The notes under the pieces: generated by a model
Database searches by the model: none
What the model was told of the DNA's origin: nothing
What the model saw: the letters and a program-made list of their open reading frames with translations, nothing else
Assembly: GCF_031458175.1 (NCBI RefSeq)
Contig: NZ_JAVDXX010000001.1
Coordinates: 744,001-808,000, forward strand
Reading direction: 5' to 3'
DNA from: Pseudoglutamicibacter albus
Lineage (GTDB): Bacteria > Actinomycetota > Actinomycetes > Actinomycetales > Micrococcaceae
DNA length: 64,000 nucleotides
Shown here: positions 1 to 9,443 of the stretch, one piece after another
Position numbering within the stretch: position 1 is the stretch's first letter
Layout: every line of letters begins with the position of its first letter
Translations under genes and position numbers: made by a program

Positions 1-507
1 GACGCAGACAAGGAAGGCTTCCTACGCTCAACGACCTCCCTCATCCAGACCATCGGCCGCGCCGCACGTAACGTCAACGGCGAAGTACACATGTACGCCG
101 ACACCATGACGGACTCGATGAAACAAGCAATCGAAGAGACCGAACGCCGCCGCGAAATCCAGATAGCGCATAACGAGAAACACGGGATCACCCCGGCACC
201 TCTCAAGAAGAAGATCGCGGACATCACCGAGCAACTCGCTCGCGAAGACGCCGACACCAACGAACTACTCAGCAACTTCGACTACGGCGCCGGCCACCGC
301 GGCTACAACGCCCTACAAGACGACAAGAAGACCGACGCGCGCGGCACCATCGCCGCACCGAGCGAAGACCTCGCAACGCTCATCGCGCAACTATCCGAAC
401 AGATGCACGCGGCAGCCGCTGACCTTCAATTCGAACTCGCCGCACGCCTACGCGATGAAGTCGCAGACCTGAAAAAGGAATTGCGCGCCATGAAGTCGGC
501 CGAATAA
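1..507 (+). CDS. uvrB: UvrABC system protein B, C-terminal part
   Basis: Only the last 168 residues are inside the window; the reading frame is open from base 1. UvrB is the DNA-damage-verifying helicase-like subunit of nucleotide excision repair, loaded by UvrA and recruiting UvrC. Visible are helicase motif VI ([11 protein letters not shown], residues about 15-25 of the fragment) and, at the very end, the UVR motif that contacts UvrC (from about LATLIAQL to the stop, with the [13 protein letters not shown] core). The partner genes uvrA (18 kb) and uvrC (22 kb) lie downstream on the same strand. The identification is firm; the N-terminal ATPase half is outside the window. Confidence 0.97.
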   Translation, partial: DADKEGFLRSTTSLIQTIGRAARNVNGEVHMYADTMTDSMKQAIEETERRREIQIAHNEKHGITPAPLKKKIADITEQLAREDADTNELLSNFDYGAGHRGYNALQDDKKTDARGTIAAPSEDLATLIAQLSEQMHAAAADLQFELAARLRDEVADLKKELRAMKSAE

Positions 508-539
508 GCCTCCCGTAAAATTAAACGGAATATAGGATT

Positions 540-556
540 CACCGGACCAACCGGTG
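540..556. repeat. 6-bp inverted repeat upstream of terC-like gene
   Basis: CACCGG, a 5-nt loop and CCGGTG form a perfect hairpin or operator-like palindrome in the 65-nt gap between uvrB and the TerC gene. No T-run follows, so a terminator is doubtful. It lies just before the GGAAGG ribosome binding site of the next gene. Confidence 0.4.
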
Positions 557-572
557 ATGTGGGAAGGACCAA

Positions 573-1754
573 GTGGTCAATTTATCTGCTCTGACCGGGC
601 TCGCCGAGAGCGTGCCGACGGCGGGCGCATCGACAGCGAGCGTCACGACACCGATCCCTGTGTGGTTCGAAATCGGTTCGATGATCGTGCTGGTTGCGAT
701 CCTGCTGATCGACCTCATCGTGATCGGGCGCCGCCCGCACGTGCCGTCGATGAAGGAAGCCGGCATCTGGGTTGGCATCTATGTTGCGCTCGCCCTGATT
801 TTCTTCGGGTGCATGTGGGCGTTCGCGGGGCAGACTGATGCGCTCCAGTTCCTTGCGGGTTGGATCACCGAATATTCGCTCAGCGTCGATAACCTATTCG
901 TGTTCATCATCATCATGACGAGCTTCGCGGTTCCGCGTGAACTGCAGCAGAAGGCTCTCATGATCGGCATCGTGATCGCGTTGATCGCGCGCGGCCTGTT
1001 CATTCTTGCCGGCGCTGTGCTGATCGACCGTTTCGTGTGGGTCTTCTACATCTTCGGCGCGTTCCTGTTGTGGACTGCCGTCAAACAGGTCATGGACCAT
1101 TCGGACGACGAAGAGGACCAGCCTGGCCTGGTCAAGCGTTTGACCTCCAAGCTCAACGTTGCCGATCACTATGACGGCTCCAAGCTACGCACCACGGTCA
1201 ACGGTAAGCGGATGTGGACGCCGATGGCGGCGGTCATTCTTGCGCTGGGTATCACTGACGTGATGTTCGCGCTGGACTCGATCCCGGCGATCTATGGCAT
1301 CACCCAGTCGCCGTTCATCGTATTCACGGCGAATGTGTTCGCGCTCATGGGTTTACGCCAGCTGTACTTCTTGCTGGGCGGCTTGCTGGACCGTGTGATC
1401 TACCTGACGCACGGAATTGCAGCGATTCTCGCGTTCATTGGTATCAAGCTGATCCTGCACGCATTGCACAAGAACGAGTTGCCGTTCATCAACGGCGGCA
1501 AGCCTGTTCCAGTTCCGGAGATCAGCACGGAGTTCTCGCTGATCTTCATTGTTCTGGCGTTGCTGATCGCGGTTGTGTGGTCGTTCATTTCGCCGAAGGG
1601 TCGGGAGGTCGCGCACTGGGCGGCGGCTCGAGCAGCGGCTGAGAAGCGCATCGAAGCTCGCAGGAAGGCCGCCGAAACGGCGACGAAAGGGGCCGATCCC
1701 TCGGCCCAGACCGAGAAGAAGAAGCTCGGCAAGCGTAATCCGAACGTTCGCTAG
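573..1754 (+). CDS. TerC/Alx family integral membrane protein
   Basis: 393 residues, GTG start preceded by GGAAGGACC at 562-570. The protein has about eight or nine hydrophobic segments and two internal acidic motifs inside membrane segments typical of the TerC family: EYSLSVDN near residue 95 and DVMFALDS near residue 230. The family (PF03741) includes Alx and is linked to manganese export and co-translocational metalation of exoenzymes in other bacteria; the exact substrate here is not shown. The C-terminal 50 residues are a basic, lysine/arginine-rich cytosolic tail. The 65-nt leader is too short for a yybP-ykoY manganese riboswitch. It follows uvrB on the same strand and ends at a strong hairpin shared with hemL. 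Confidence 0.9.
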   Translation: MVNLSALTGLAESVPTAGASTASVTTPIPVWFEIGSMIVLVAILLIDLIVIGRRPHVPSMKEAGIWVGIYVALALIFFGCMWAFAGQTDALQFLAGWITEYSLSVDNLFVFIIIMTSFAVPRELQQKALMIGIVIALIARGLFILAGAVLIDRFVWVFYIFGAFLLWTAVKQVMDHSDDEEDQPGLVKRLTSKLNVADHYDGSKLRTTVNGKRMWTPMAAVILALGITDVMFALDSIPAIYGITQSPFIVFTANVFALMGLRQLYFLLGGLLDRVIYLTHGIAAILAFIGIKLILHALHKNELPFINGGKPVPVPEISTEFSLIFIVLALLIAVVWSFISPKGREVAHWAAARAAAEKRIEARRKAAETATKGADPSAQTEKKKLGKRNPNVR

Positions 1755-1783
1755 ATAGCGGTTCACTACGTACAAATAACGAT

Positions 1784-1815
1784 GGCCGGTTCATTCCACC
1801 TGGAATGAACCGGCC
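1784..1815. terminator. Bidirectional terminator between terC-like gene and hemL
   Basis: A perfect 15-bp stem (left arm GGCCGGTTCATTCCA) closes on a 2-nt CC loop. It sits in the 105-nt gap between converging genes, so it can stop transcription from both sides. There is no clear T-tract on either strand. Confidence 0.8.
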
Positions 1816-1859
1816 AACGCTGTTAAGGGTGCCGGCGCGGCGCGTCTGAACGTGACCGT

Positions 1860-3182
1860 TTAGGCCTGTGCGGCCGCCTTCGCTGCTGCTGGCAGGGCCT
1901 CCAAGATGCGGTCCACAACCGCATCGTCGTGCTGTGCGGATACGAACCACGCCTCGTAAGCCGATGGCGGCAAGTAGATTCCGGAATCCAGCATCGAGTG
2001 GAAGAACCGGCCGAATGCCTCGACGTCCTGTTGTTTGGCTTGCTCGTGGTTGGTGACCTCCCCGTCGCGGAAGAACACCGAGAACAACGTTCCTGCGGTG
2101 TTGATCGCGTGAGGAACACCGGCTGCTGTCAGCGCCTCGTCCACACCCTTCTGGATAGCTTCCGATGCGCGTGCAACAGCCGCGTGGGTATCGTCATTCA
2201 GTGCACGCAACGTAGCCAGGCCCGCTGCGGTGGCGAGCGGGTTACCCGAGAGCGTACCGGCTTGATAGACCGGGCCGTTCGGAGCCAAGCGATCCATGAT
2301 CTCCTTGCGGCCACCGAACGCGCCGACCGGCATACCGCCGCCAATGACCTTTCCGAACGTCATGAGATCAGGTGCCCAGCCTTCGCCGTCCACGCCGTAA
2401 TAGCCGGTTGAGGACGCGCGGAAGCCGGTCAAAACCTCGTCCGAAATCAGCAGTGCGCCAGCGGCGTGGGCGGTTTCTGCAAGGAAACGGTTGAAGCCGA
2501 TGCCGTCTTCAGTGCCCGGGGTCAAGACACCCGTGTTGCACGGTGCGGCTTCCGTGATGATCGCGGCGATCTCGGAACCGCGAGCAGCGAAGAGCTCGCG
2601 TACGGCCTCGCGGTCGTTGTACGGCAGAACTACGGTGTCTTTCGCGGTGCCCTCAGTAACGCCAGCAGAACCTGGAAGCGCGAAGGTCGCAAGCCCCGAA
2701 CCGGCCTCAGCCAACAGGGAGTCGACGTGGCCGTGATAGCAGCCAGCGAACTTCACGATCACATCGCGGCCGGTGAAGCCGCGAGCCAGGCGGATTGCCG
2801 ACATCGTGGCCTCGGTGCCCGAGTTCACCATGCGCATCTGCTCAACGGGAGCGATCATCGAGGTCACCAGTTCAGCGAGCTCAACCTCGCCTTCGTGTGA
2901 AGCGCCGAACGATAACGAATGATCAGCCGCGGACTTCACGGCGTCGATCACGGCAGGGTAGGCGTGACCCAGAATCATGGGACCCCACGAGCCCACCAGG
3001 TCCACGTACTCGTTGCCGTCCGCATCGGTCACGTGCGCGCCCTTACCCGCAACCAGGTACGGGGGAGTGCCGCCAACGGAACCGAACGCGCGCACCGGCG
3101 AGTTCACACCACCCGGAATAACCTTCTGGGCGCGCTCAAAAACTTCAGCGCTATGCGTCAGATTGCGGTGTTGAGTAGTCAC
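1860..3182 (-). CDS. hemL: Glutamate-1-semialdehyde 2,1-aminomutase
   Basis: 440 residues, class III aminotransferase fold. It converts glutamate-1-semialdehyde, made by HemA, into 5-aminolevulinate using pyridoxamine/pyridoxal phosphate in the cytosol. The PLP-binding lysine is K278 in TFGKVIGGG; the SGTEAT phosphate-binding segment is at 121-126 and the ring-binding aspartate at D248 in ISDEV. Translation starts at GTG, whose bases overlap the hemB stop as GTGA, with AAGGAG just upstream inside hemB, so it is translationally coupled to hemB. It is the last gene of the minus-strand haem operon although it acts second in the pathway. Length is normal for the family. Confidence 0.97.
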   Translation of the reverse strand: MTTQHRNLTHSAEVFERAQKVIPGGVNSPVRAFGSVGGTPPYLVAGKGAHVTDADGNEYVDLVGSWGPMILGHAYPAVIDAVKSAADHSLSFGASHEGEVELAELVTSMIAPVEQMRMVNSGTEATMSAIRLARGFTGRDVIVKFAGCYHGHVDSLLAEAGSGLATFALPGSAGVTEGTAKDTVVLPYNDREAVRELFAARGSEIAAIITEAAPCNTGVLTPGTEDGIGFNRFLAETAHAAGALLISDEVLTGFRASSTGYYGVDGEGWAPDLMTFGKVIGGGMPVGAFGGRKEIMDRLAPNGPVYQAGTLSGNPLATAAGLATLRALNDDTHAAVARASEAIQKGVDEALTAAGVPHAINTAGTLFSVFFRDGEVTNHEQAKQQDVEAFGRFFHSMLDSGIYLPPSAYEAWFVSAQHDDAVVDRILEALPAAAKAAAQA

Positions 3183-4192
3183 AGGAACTCCTTCGGTGCT
3201 CGGCCGGAAGCCAAAAGTTCAGCAGCCTCCAGCGCGTAATAGGTCAGCAGGGTGTCAGCACCTGCACGTTTGAACGACAACAAAGATTCCAACATGGTCC
3301 GCTCACGATCCAACCAGCCCTGAGCGGCAGCCGCCTCGATCATCGAGTACTCACCCGAAACCTGATAAGCACCCACCGGGACAGGGGAGGCTTCCGCAAC
3401 CGAACGCAAAACATCAAGATACGGCAAGCCAGGCTTGACCATGACCATGTCCGCGCCCTCGGCGACGTCCTGCTCCAGCTCCCACAGAGACTCACGGGTA
3501 TTAGCCGGGTCTTGCTGATACGTGCGGCGATCACCTTCGAGCGAAGAGTTCACGGCCTCACGGAACGGACCGTAGAACGCTGAAGCGTACTTCGCGGTGT
3601 ACGCGAAGATGCTCGTGCCCTGGAACCCCTTATCATCCAGCGCCTCTCGGATCACGCGGATCTGGCCGTCCATCATCCCGGAAGGACCCAGCATGTGTGC
3701 GCCAGCTTCGGCCTGCGCAACCGCCATGTCCGCGTAGATCGCAAGCGTCGCATCGTTATCAACCGTGGCAGGGGAGCCGCCGTCCGTGGCAAGCACGCCG
3801 CAGTGGCCGTGATCGGTGAACTCGTCCAAGCACAGGTCGCTCATGACGACCGTGTCATCGCCGACCTCCTTGCGGACCTCGCCCAACGCGACATTCAGAA
3901 TTCCGTTCGGGTCCACGCCCGCGCTACCAACCGCGTCCTTGGTCTCCGGAACCCCGAACAGCATGATGCCGCCCAGGCCAGCCTTCACAACCTCGTGCGC
4001 TGTGCGTTTGAGCGAATCCATCGAATGCTGAACCACACCCGGCATCGAGGTGATCGGGCGCGGCTCGGTGGCGCCTTCGCGTATGAACACCGGCAGAACG
4101 AAATCAGCTGGGCGCAGCGTGTTCTCGCGCACGAGAGCACGCACCGCCGCAGTTGAACGTAGACGGCGAGGACGATGATGTGGGAACGCCAT
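3179..4192 (-). CDS. hemB: Delta-aminolevulinic acid dehydratase (porphobilinogen synthase)
   Basis: 337 residues. It condenses two 5-aminolevulinate molecules to porphobilinogen. The two active-site lysines are K201 ([14 protein letters not shown]) and K253 ([10 protein letters not shown]). The metal-site loop reads [13 protein letters not shown], so two of the three cysteines of classical zinc enzymes are present (C121, C131) and the middle one is an aspartate (D123); such mixed sites occur in actinobacterial HemB proteins as far as I recall. ATG start with AAGGAGC upstream. Its stop overlaps the hemL start by 4 bp; hemD lies 45 bp upstream in the operon. Confidence 0.97.
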   Translation of the reverse strand: MAFPHHRPRRLRSTAAVRALVRENTLRPADFVLPVFIREGATEPRPITSMPGVVQHSMDSLKRTAHEVVKAGLGGIMLFGVPETKDAVGSAGVDPNGILNVALGEVRKEVGDDTVVMSDLCLDEFTDHGHCGVLATDGGSPATVDNDATLAIYADMAVAQAEAGAHMLGPSGMMDGQIRVIREALDDKGFQGTSIFAYTAKYASAFYGPFREAVNSSLEGDRRTYQQDPANTRESLWELEQDVAEGADMVMVKPGLPYLDVLRSVAEASPVPVGAYQVSGEYSMIEAAAAQGWLDRERTMLESLLSFKRAGADTLLTYYALEAAELLASGRAPKEFL

Positions 4193-4237
4193 GAACAGAT
4201 GCTCCTTAGATACGTGACATGGTCAAGATTGAATGGC

Positions 4238-5032
4238 TTATGATCTCGGGTTCGCCTCACGCCGTGGTGTTGCGTTCCCGTCAGGCAAAGGTGCGGTGAC
4301 CCTACGCAACGCGGTGACGAGGTCGGCGGGGTAGGGGTGCTCTGCTTGCGCTGCGAGACGGTAGCCGTGTTCCTGGATGCGTTGGGCGGTGGGCTTGCCG
4401 ATCGCAATGAGCTTGGTCGAGTCCGGCGGCTGATGCGCCAACACCAGATCAGCGATATACGGGCTGGTCAGCAACAATGCATGGAAGGCGCCAGCGCGGA
4501 TGAGGCCTGGAAGTTCGGCAGGAAGTGGCGCTGGAACCGGGGCGTAGGCGTCGAACCGTTCAACATCCCACCCCAAGTGTGTGAGCCCATCTTTGACGGT
4601 GGGCCCAGCCTTGGCCGAGACCGGGTACGCGACCGAGCGTGGACCTTCTACATAGTGGGGGAACGATGCAACGAGGGCTTCGCCGGATCCCGCCGCTACG
4701 TGGTCAACGCGCACGCCGGCCTCTTCAAGGGCAGCGGCGGTGGCTCGGCCTACCGCGACCACGGAAACGCTGGCATGCGGCGCGAAGTTGCCCTGGGAGC
4801 TGAGTGCCTGGACCGTGGTTTTCGAGGTCACAACAAGATGAGCGTAACCCCCGCGGGCGAGCCTTTCGTTGAACGCGCTGATCAACGCTGCATCAGCATA
4901 AGAGAAATCAATGAAGGGATGAGCACACGGCTCAAGACCTGCGTCCTCAAGGGCCGCACACAAACGTGCCGCACGGCCAGCAGGCCGCGGAACTAGTACC
5001 CTCGGAACACTCACCCCGAGCCCGTCTGACAC
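4238..5032 (-). CDS. hemD: Uroporphyrinogen-III synthase
   Basis: 264 residues, the usual length for HemD. It cyclises hydroxymethylbilane to uroporphyrinogen III with inversion of ring D. HemD sequences are very divergent; the call rests on the PRVLVPRPAGRAARL start, the alternating two-domain pattern, the LLLTSPYIADLVL segment (about residues 187-199) followed by AIGKPTAQRIQEHGYRLA, and the position between hemC and hemB. Two GTG starts are possible: 5032, or 5014 giving MSVPRVLVPRP; neither has a strong ribosome binding site. A 78-nt gap with a hairpin separates it from hemC. Confidence 0.88.
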   Translation of the reverse strand: MSDGLGVSVPRVLVPRPAGRAARLCAALEDAGLEPCAHPFIDFSYADAALISAFNERLARGGYAHLVVTSKTTVQALSSQGNFAPHASVSVVAVGRATAAALEEAGVRVDHVAAGSGEALVASFPHYVEGPRSVAYPVSAKAGPTVKDGLTHLGWDVERFDAYAPVPAPLPAELPGLIRAGAFHALLLTSPYIADLVLAHQPPDSTKLIAIGKPTAQRIQEHGYRLAAQAEHPYPADLVTALRRVTAPLPDGNATPRREANPRS

Positions 5033-5059
5033 GCACCTATCCCATCATCGACTAACTCA

Positions 5060-5094
5060 CTACCTGCACACAGCCGAAACAGCATTGCAGGTAG
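5060..5094. repeat. Hairpin in the hemC-hemD spacer
   Basis: CTACCTGCA and TGCAGGTAG form a perfect 9-bp stem around a 17-nt loop in the 78-nt spacer. It is the largest gap inside an otherwise tightly packed operon (with the 57-nt gap before hemQ next), so it may attenuate or stabilise the mRNA. No T-run follows on the minus strand. Confidence 0.45.
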
Positions 5095-5110
5095 CCAAAC
5101 ATTGTTGTGC

Positions 5111-6022
5111 CTAGGCGTTCAACACGGTCCCGGCACCGGCATCGAGCAACTGCTGCGCCAAGACCGCGCCAAGCTCGACCGCGTTCTCTGCAGGACCTTC
5201 AACATGGTCAACCCACGTCTGTGAACCATCCGTTGCGAACGCGCCCCCACGCAACGTGAGAACACCGCCCTCAACAGTCGCGTAAGCACCCACAGGGGCA
5301 GAGCAACCGGCCTCAAGCGTACGCAGAAGCGAACGTTCAGCCAGCACCGCCGCACGGGTATCCGCGTGGTCAGCGGCAGTCAGGGCCTCCCCGTACCACG
5401 TACCTTCGGCAGCCTCGGTACGGATCTCAAGCGCCAACGCCCCCTGGGCCGGAGCCGGCAAGAACTGCTTGGGGTCGAAACGCTCGCTAATGTGTCCCTC
5501 AAGCCCCAAACGGTTCAGGCCGGCGGTCGCCAAAACCACGCCATCCAGCTCACCGTCGGTCACCTTAGCCAAGCGGGTATCAACATTGCCGCGGATCGGC
5601 ACAACCTGAAGGTCGGGGCGGATCGCACGCAACTGTGCCGCACGACGCGGGGAACCCGTCCCCACCGACGCGCCAGCCGGAAGGTCCGCCAGTCTCATCC
5701 CGTCGCGGCTACACAACGCATCCGTGACGTCCTCGCGGTGCGGGATGCACGCCAACGCGATGCCATGCTCCGGAGCCGTTGGAAGGTCCTTGAGCGAGTG
5801 GACCACCGCATCGACCTCCTTGTTCAGCAACGCCTCACGCACAGCGTTCACGAACACGCCCGTACCCCCGATCTGCGAGAGATGACGGCGGTCCGTATCG
5901 CCTTTGGTCGTGACATGGACGAGCTCGAAACGGTCCTTGCCTACCGTCAGCTCAGCCGCCCAAGCAGCTTGCGTCAGAGCGAGCTTGGAAGCTCGCGTTC
6001 CGATGCGCATCACTTCACCCAA
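5111..6022 (-). CDS. hemC: Porphobilinogen deaminase (hydroxymethylbilane synthase)
   Basis: Up to 303 residues. It polymerises four porphobilinogens to hydroxymethylbilane on a dipyrromethane cofactor attached to C240 in EAGCSAPVGAY. Other family motifs are GTRASKLALTQA at the start, VVHSLKDLPT (residues 73-82, catalytic Asp/Lys region) and GTGSPRRAAQLRA. The open frame begins with TTG at 6022, 3 nt after the cpfC stop; the more family-typical start is ATG at 6010 (MRIGTRASKLA), which would make 299 residues. The GGTGAAG between them is too close to the ATG to decide. Operon position after cpfC supports co-transcription. Confidence 0.95.
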   Translation of the reverse strand: MGEVMRIGTRASKLALTQAAWAAELTVGKDRFELVHVTTKGDTDRRHLSQIGGTGVFVNAVREALLNKEVDAVVHSLKDLPTAPEHGIALACIPHREDVTDALCSRDGMRLADLPAGASVGTGSPRRAAQLRAIRPDLQVVPIRGNVDTRLAKVTDGELDGVVLATAGLNRLGLEGHISERFDPKQFLPAPAQGALALEIRTEAAEGTWYGEALTAADHADTRAAVLAERSLLRTLEAGCSAPVGAYATVEGGVLTLRGGAFATDGSQTWVDHVEGPAENAVELGAVLAQQLLDAGAGTVLNA

Positions 6023-6025
6023 AAA

Positions 6026-7255
6026 TCATTCACCAGCCTGTTGACGCTCTTTATCACGCTGAGCCTTACGTTCAGCGATCATGACTGCAAGTTCGCTCGG
6101 CTCACCAGCATGGGCAACATCAGAATCCGAATCGACCGCGGAAGTCGTCGGCTTGATGGCACGCTGATTCGGGCAGCAACCGGCGCCACACACATCGAAT
6201 GTTGGGCCGAAGCTCGTCACACACTTGCGTGGGAACGTTGGATCCAGGCGCTCCTGAACCAGGTCAGCCAACGCTGCGATGAACTCAGGGGACTCACCCG
6301 CGGTGGGGATGCGCACGAACGCAAGCCCCGCCTCATCGGCCGACTCCTTCGCCTCAGTGTCGAGGTCCCACACCACTTCCATGTGGTCGGTCACGAAGCC
6401 GATCGGAACCACCATCACGGCCGTGCGTTTACCGGGAAGCTCGGCGATGACATCGTTGACATCCGGTTCAAGCCATGGAATGAACTCAGGGCCCGAACGC
6501 GACTGGTACACCAGCTGCCACTCGATGTCTCCCACGGACTCCATGATGTACTCAGCGGCCGCGATGTGCTGCTTTTCGTACCAGCCGCCTGAGCCTTCTT
6601 CCCAGGTTGCGCGCGGGCCAGAAGTCTCTGCCATCGTGTTAGGGATCGAGTGGGTCGTGAACAGGATCTCTATCTGTTCGTCCTTGTGGCCTTCAGCACG
6701 GAACTTCTCGAGAGCCTCACGGATGTGCGCGGCAACCGGATCGAGGAAACCTGGGTGGTTGAAGAACACGCGCGCCTTACGAATATCCAGCTCCCCGGCA
6801 AGCCCCGTCTCATCCAGCGCGATACCGAAGTCCTCACGGTACTGACGGCACGAGGAATAGGAGGAATAAGCCGAGGTCACAATGCCAAGCGCCGCACGGT
6901 GCCCGTCAGCGTGGATCTGCTTGACGGTCTCAGCCATATACGGTTCCCAGTTGCGGTTGCCCCAGTAGATCGGCAAGTCGATGCCGCGGCGACCCAGCTC
7001 TTCCTTCAGCGCTGCGATCATCGCCTTATTCTGGTCGTTGATAGGGGACTTACCACCCATCGAACGGTAGTGAACCGCGACCTCTTCGAGGCGCTCATCC
7101 GGGATGCCGCGGCCGTGCACAACGTTCTTCAGGAACGGGATAACGTCGTCTTGGCCTTCAGGGCCGCCGAAAGACGCAAAGAGGATCGCATCGATCTTCT
7201 CGGCCTCCTCGATGTTGCACGGCATCGAGGTATCAGAAAAATCAACCGTGGTCAC
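6026..7255 (-). CDS. cpfC: Coproporphyrin III ferrochelatase
   Basis: 409 residues. Inserts ferrous iron into coproporphyrin III to give coproheme, which HemQ then decarboxylates. The metal-insertion residues are H202 (FTTHSIPNTM) and the E293 region (DHMEVVWDL). C136 (SSCRQYRED) and a cysteine-rich tail (C345, C356, C360, C361 in the KC...VCGAGCC segment) match the pattern by which actinobacterial enzymes bind a [2Fe-2S] cluster; which four act as ligands is inferred. After residue 365 there is a 45-residue polar tail. The GTG start overlaps the hemQ stop as GTGA, so translation is coupled. The hemQ and cgoX neighbours show that this is the coproporphyrin-type rather than the protoporphyrin-type enzyme. 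Formerly called hemH. Confidence 0.95.
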   Translation of the reverse strand: MTTVDFSDTSMPCNIEEAEKIDAILFASFGGPEGQDDVIPFLKNVVHGRGIPDERLEEVAVHYRSMGGKSPINDQNKAMIAALKEELGRRGIDLPIYWGNRNWEPYMAETVKQIHADGHRAALGIVTSAYSSYSSCRQYREDFGIALDETGLAGELDIRKARVFFNHPGFLDPVAAHIREALEKFRAEGHKDEQIEILFTTHSIPNTMAETSGPRATWEEGSGGWYEKQHIAAAEYIMESVGDIEWQLVYQSRSGPEFIPWLEPDVNDVIAELPGKRTAVMVVPIGFVTDHMEVVWDLDTEAKESADEAGLAFVRIPTAGESPEFIAALADLVQERLDPTFPRKCVTSFGPTFDVCGAGCCPNQRAIKPTTSAVDSDSDVAHAGEPSELAVMIAERKAQRDKERQQAGE

Positions 7256-7950
7256 AGCAGTACGCCCGCCATTTCGTTGAGGTCATCGAACATGCGGCCG
7301 GTGTGGAACGGCAACTCATCACGAACGTGCAAGCGGGCATCGCTGTAACGCAGGGTACGCATCATGTCCACAAGCTCCGTCAGCTCATCAGCCTCGAAGG
7401 AGAGCAGCCACTCGTAGTCACCCAACGCGAACGCAGCAACGGTGTTGGCGTTGACGTTCGGATACTGGCGGCCGAGCATCCCGTGCTCACGCAGCATGCG
7501 GGAACGCTCTTCCTCTTCGAGGATGTACCACTCGTACGAGCGGGTGAACGGGTAAACAGTGATCCACTTGCGTGGCGTGACGTCTGGATCCATGAACGCC
7601 GGCATGTGGGCGCGAGCGAACTCAGCGATCTGGTGGACACCCATCGCCTGCCACACACGGCCGAGGCCAGCAGCGGCTTCCGAATTCTCGAACTCACGGA
7701 TAGCCTTCTGAAGCTGCTCCGGATCATCGCCGGTCAGCCACACCATGACGTCATCCTCGGCGCGGAAACCAGAGACGTCGTAGAAGCCACGCACTTCCAC
7801 ACCGCGGGCCTCGATGGACTTGATGGTGGCCTCGATGTCTGCGACGACGCGTTCAACGTCTAAGTTTGCGTCGCTCAGGCCAACGAGCTTCTGATAAACG
7901 TTATAAGAACAGTACTTCACCTGCGTTGTTGCAATGTCAGCTTTGCTCAT
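7252..7950 (-). CDS. hemQ: Coproheme decarboxylase HemQ
   Basis: 232 residues, chlorite-dismutase-like superfamily. Performs the last haem step of Gram-positive bacteria, oxidative decarboxylation of two propionates of coproheme to haem b using peroxide. The YPFTRSYEWY segment (133-142) should carry the catalytic tyrosine, and H156 in REHGMLGRQYP is the expected axial haem ligand. ATG start with GGAGAG 7 nt upstream. Its stop overlaps the cpfC start; cgoX is 57 nt upstream. Length is typical of the actinobacterial form. Confidence 0.96.
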   Translation of the reverse strand: MSKADIATTQVKYCSYNVYQKLVGLSDANLDVERVVADIEATIKSIEARGVEVRGFYDVSGFRAEDDVMVWLTGDDPEQLQKAIREFENSEAAAGLGRVWQAMGVHQIAEFARAHMPAFMDPDVTPRKWITVYPFTRSYEWYILEEEERSRMLREHGMLGRQYPNVNANTVAAFALGDYEWLLSFEADELTELVDMMRTLRYSDARLHVRDELPFHTGRMFDDLNEMAGVLL

Positions 7951-8007
7951 AGTTATCTCTCCATCACAGACGGGCCTTGCCGGCCGCGGATTGGTGTTTG
8001 TTTAAGC

Positions 8008-9435
8008 CTATCGTTCGGTGGTACCGGAAGGTGCTGGGGGCACGTGGGTTGTTCGCGCGAAGCGAGCGATCGCGTCCAAACCCGTTCCCGCCCGCCAAGA
8101 TCCGGTGAGTTCAAGCGTTGGGTCCTCACTGAGTGCGATGCTGAGCGCGGCAAGCGATTCCGCGTGGCCTGGCAGACGCCTGCGTTGGGTTACGGGCCAG
8201 TCTTGGATGAGCCAGTCACGGACCTCGATGTCTTCGGCATCGACGCCGGTCATCGCGGCCAAATCCTTGACCGCTTGCTCCGGAAACAGTGCAGGGTCAG
8301 GGAGTTCACCATCAACAGGTGAATAGCTCAGCCGCACGAACACACGCCCCGGAACCTTGGATGCAAAACGTTCGATGTGTTCCCACTTGGCCGAAAGATG
8401 CGTCATCGCTTTGGCGCGCACACCGCGGGTGTCCGGCGGAACGAGCACTCCGTTGCCGCGCGGATTGAGCGCCAGCTTCTGGCTCACCACGCTCAACGCG
8501 ACAAGCCGCACAGGGGAGGCGGGGGCTTCAGGGATGTGCCGGGCGATGTTAGGCGCAGGTTCGGCAAGGAGGTCTCGCGTGGTGTCAGGGTCGGTTGCAA
8601 GCGCTACACTCGCGGCCTCGTATCGGCGGCCATCGTCTGCTTCCACCGTCCAGCCGCCGCTATGGTTGCGGCGCAACGAGGTCACGCGAACGCTGGTCTC
8701 AAGCGTTCCTCCGCGCTGAGCAAGGACATTCACGAGCCCATCGATGAGCGTGGACATCGTCGGCACGGTCGCAGCAACCGCAGCCCCCGCCGTCTTTGCT
8801 GAATGGCTCGCGGACCTCCGCTTGTCCAGGATCGCGCGCGCTCCGCGCCTGAGGCTTCCGTACTGTTTGACGTTATCGATCAGCCCAGGCACGAGCGCTT
8901 CGAGCTCGAGCGTGCGTGGATCCGCTGAATGCACGCCCGTGATCAGCGGAACCAATAGGCGGTCCGCCACGCGTTGACCCATACGTTTGGAAACATAGTC
9001 GTAGGTTGAGATGCCTGGCTTGGCGCCAAAGCTACCGGGTAATAGCGCATCCGCCCACGCGCGGATGGCACCCCACCGGCCCACGGCACGCTTGACGTCC
9101 TTGTTGAGTGGCTCGGTGGGGATACCCCATAGCGACGTGCCCGGGATCGGGAACGGGCCGTGGTTCGAATGGATCCAAGAAGCATTCCCTTGCGGGCTAA
9201 CAACCTGATCACTCAGGCCGAGCGCTTCGATCCACTCCGACATCGCTCCGGTACCGATCGCATAGGATTCCGCGCCACCGTTGAGGCGCACCCCATCAAG
9301 CAGGATGTCAGAGACAGCTCCGCCAGCATGATCAGCGGCCTCCAGGACGGTAACGGTACGCCCAGCGTGGGCTGCCGCCAACGCGTGCAACAGCCCGGAG
9401 GGGCCACCCCCGATGACGAGATAGTCAGAGTTCAT
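8008..9435 (-). CDS. cgoX: Coproporphyrinogen III oxidase (FAD, HemY/HemG type)
   Basis: 475 residues. An oxygen-dependent FAD flavoprotein converting coproporphyrinogen III to coproporphyrin III. The dinucleotide-binding motif VIGGGPSGLLHA lies at residues 7-18 with the following acidic strand end (TVLEAADHAGG), and the C-terminal FAD-contact region (LTGSWRAGTGLDAI) is present. ATG start 8 nt after the hemE stop; ribosome binding site weak, so translational coupling with hemE is likely. Often annotated as protoporphyrinogen oxidase; the hemQ-cpfC context argues for coproporphyrinogen as the real substrate. Confidence 0.93.
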   Translation of the reverse strand: MNSDYLVIGGGPSGLLHALAAAHAGRTVTVLEAADHAGGAVSDILLDGVRLNGGAESYAIGTGAMSEWIEALGLSDQVVSPQGNASWIHSNHGPFPIPGTSLWGIPTEPLNKDVKRAVGRWGAIRAWADALLPGSFGAKPGISTYDYVSKRMGQRVADRLLVPLITGVHSADPRTLELEALVPGLIDNVKQYGSLRRGARAILDKRRSASHSAKTAGAAVAATVPTMSTLIDGLVNVLAQRGGTLETSVRVTSLRRNHSGGWTVEADDGRRYEAASVALATDPDTTRDLLAEPAPNIARHIPEAPASPVRLVALSVVSQKLALNPRGNGVLVPPDTRGVRAKAMTHLSAKWEHIERFASKVPGRVFVRLSYSPVDGELPDPALFPEQAVKDLAAMTGVDAEDIEVRDWLIQDWPVTQRRRLPGHAESLAALSIALSEDPTLELTGSWRAGTGLDAIARFARTTHVPPAPSGTTER

Positions 9436-9443
9436 GGGCGGTG

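Noticed and set aside
508-572. Manganese (yybP-ykoY) riboswitch before the TerC gene
   Set aside because: The leader is only 65 nt including uvrB 3' sequence, too short for that aptamer.
1741-1750. LexA-like box CGAACGTTCG
   Set aside because: The half-sites lack the required 4-nt spacer and the site is inside the end of the TerC coding region.
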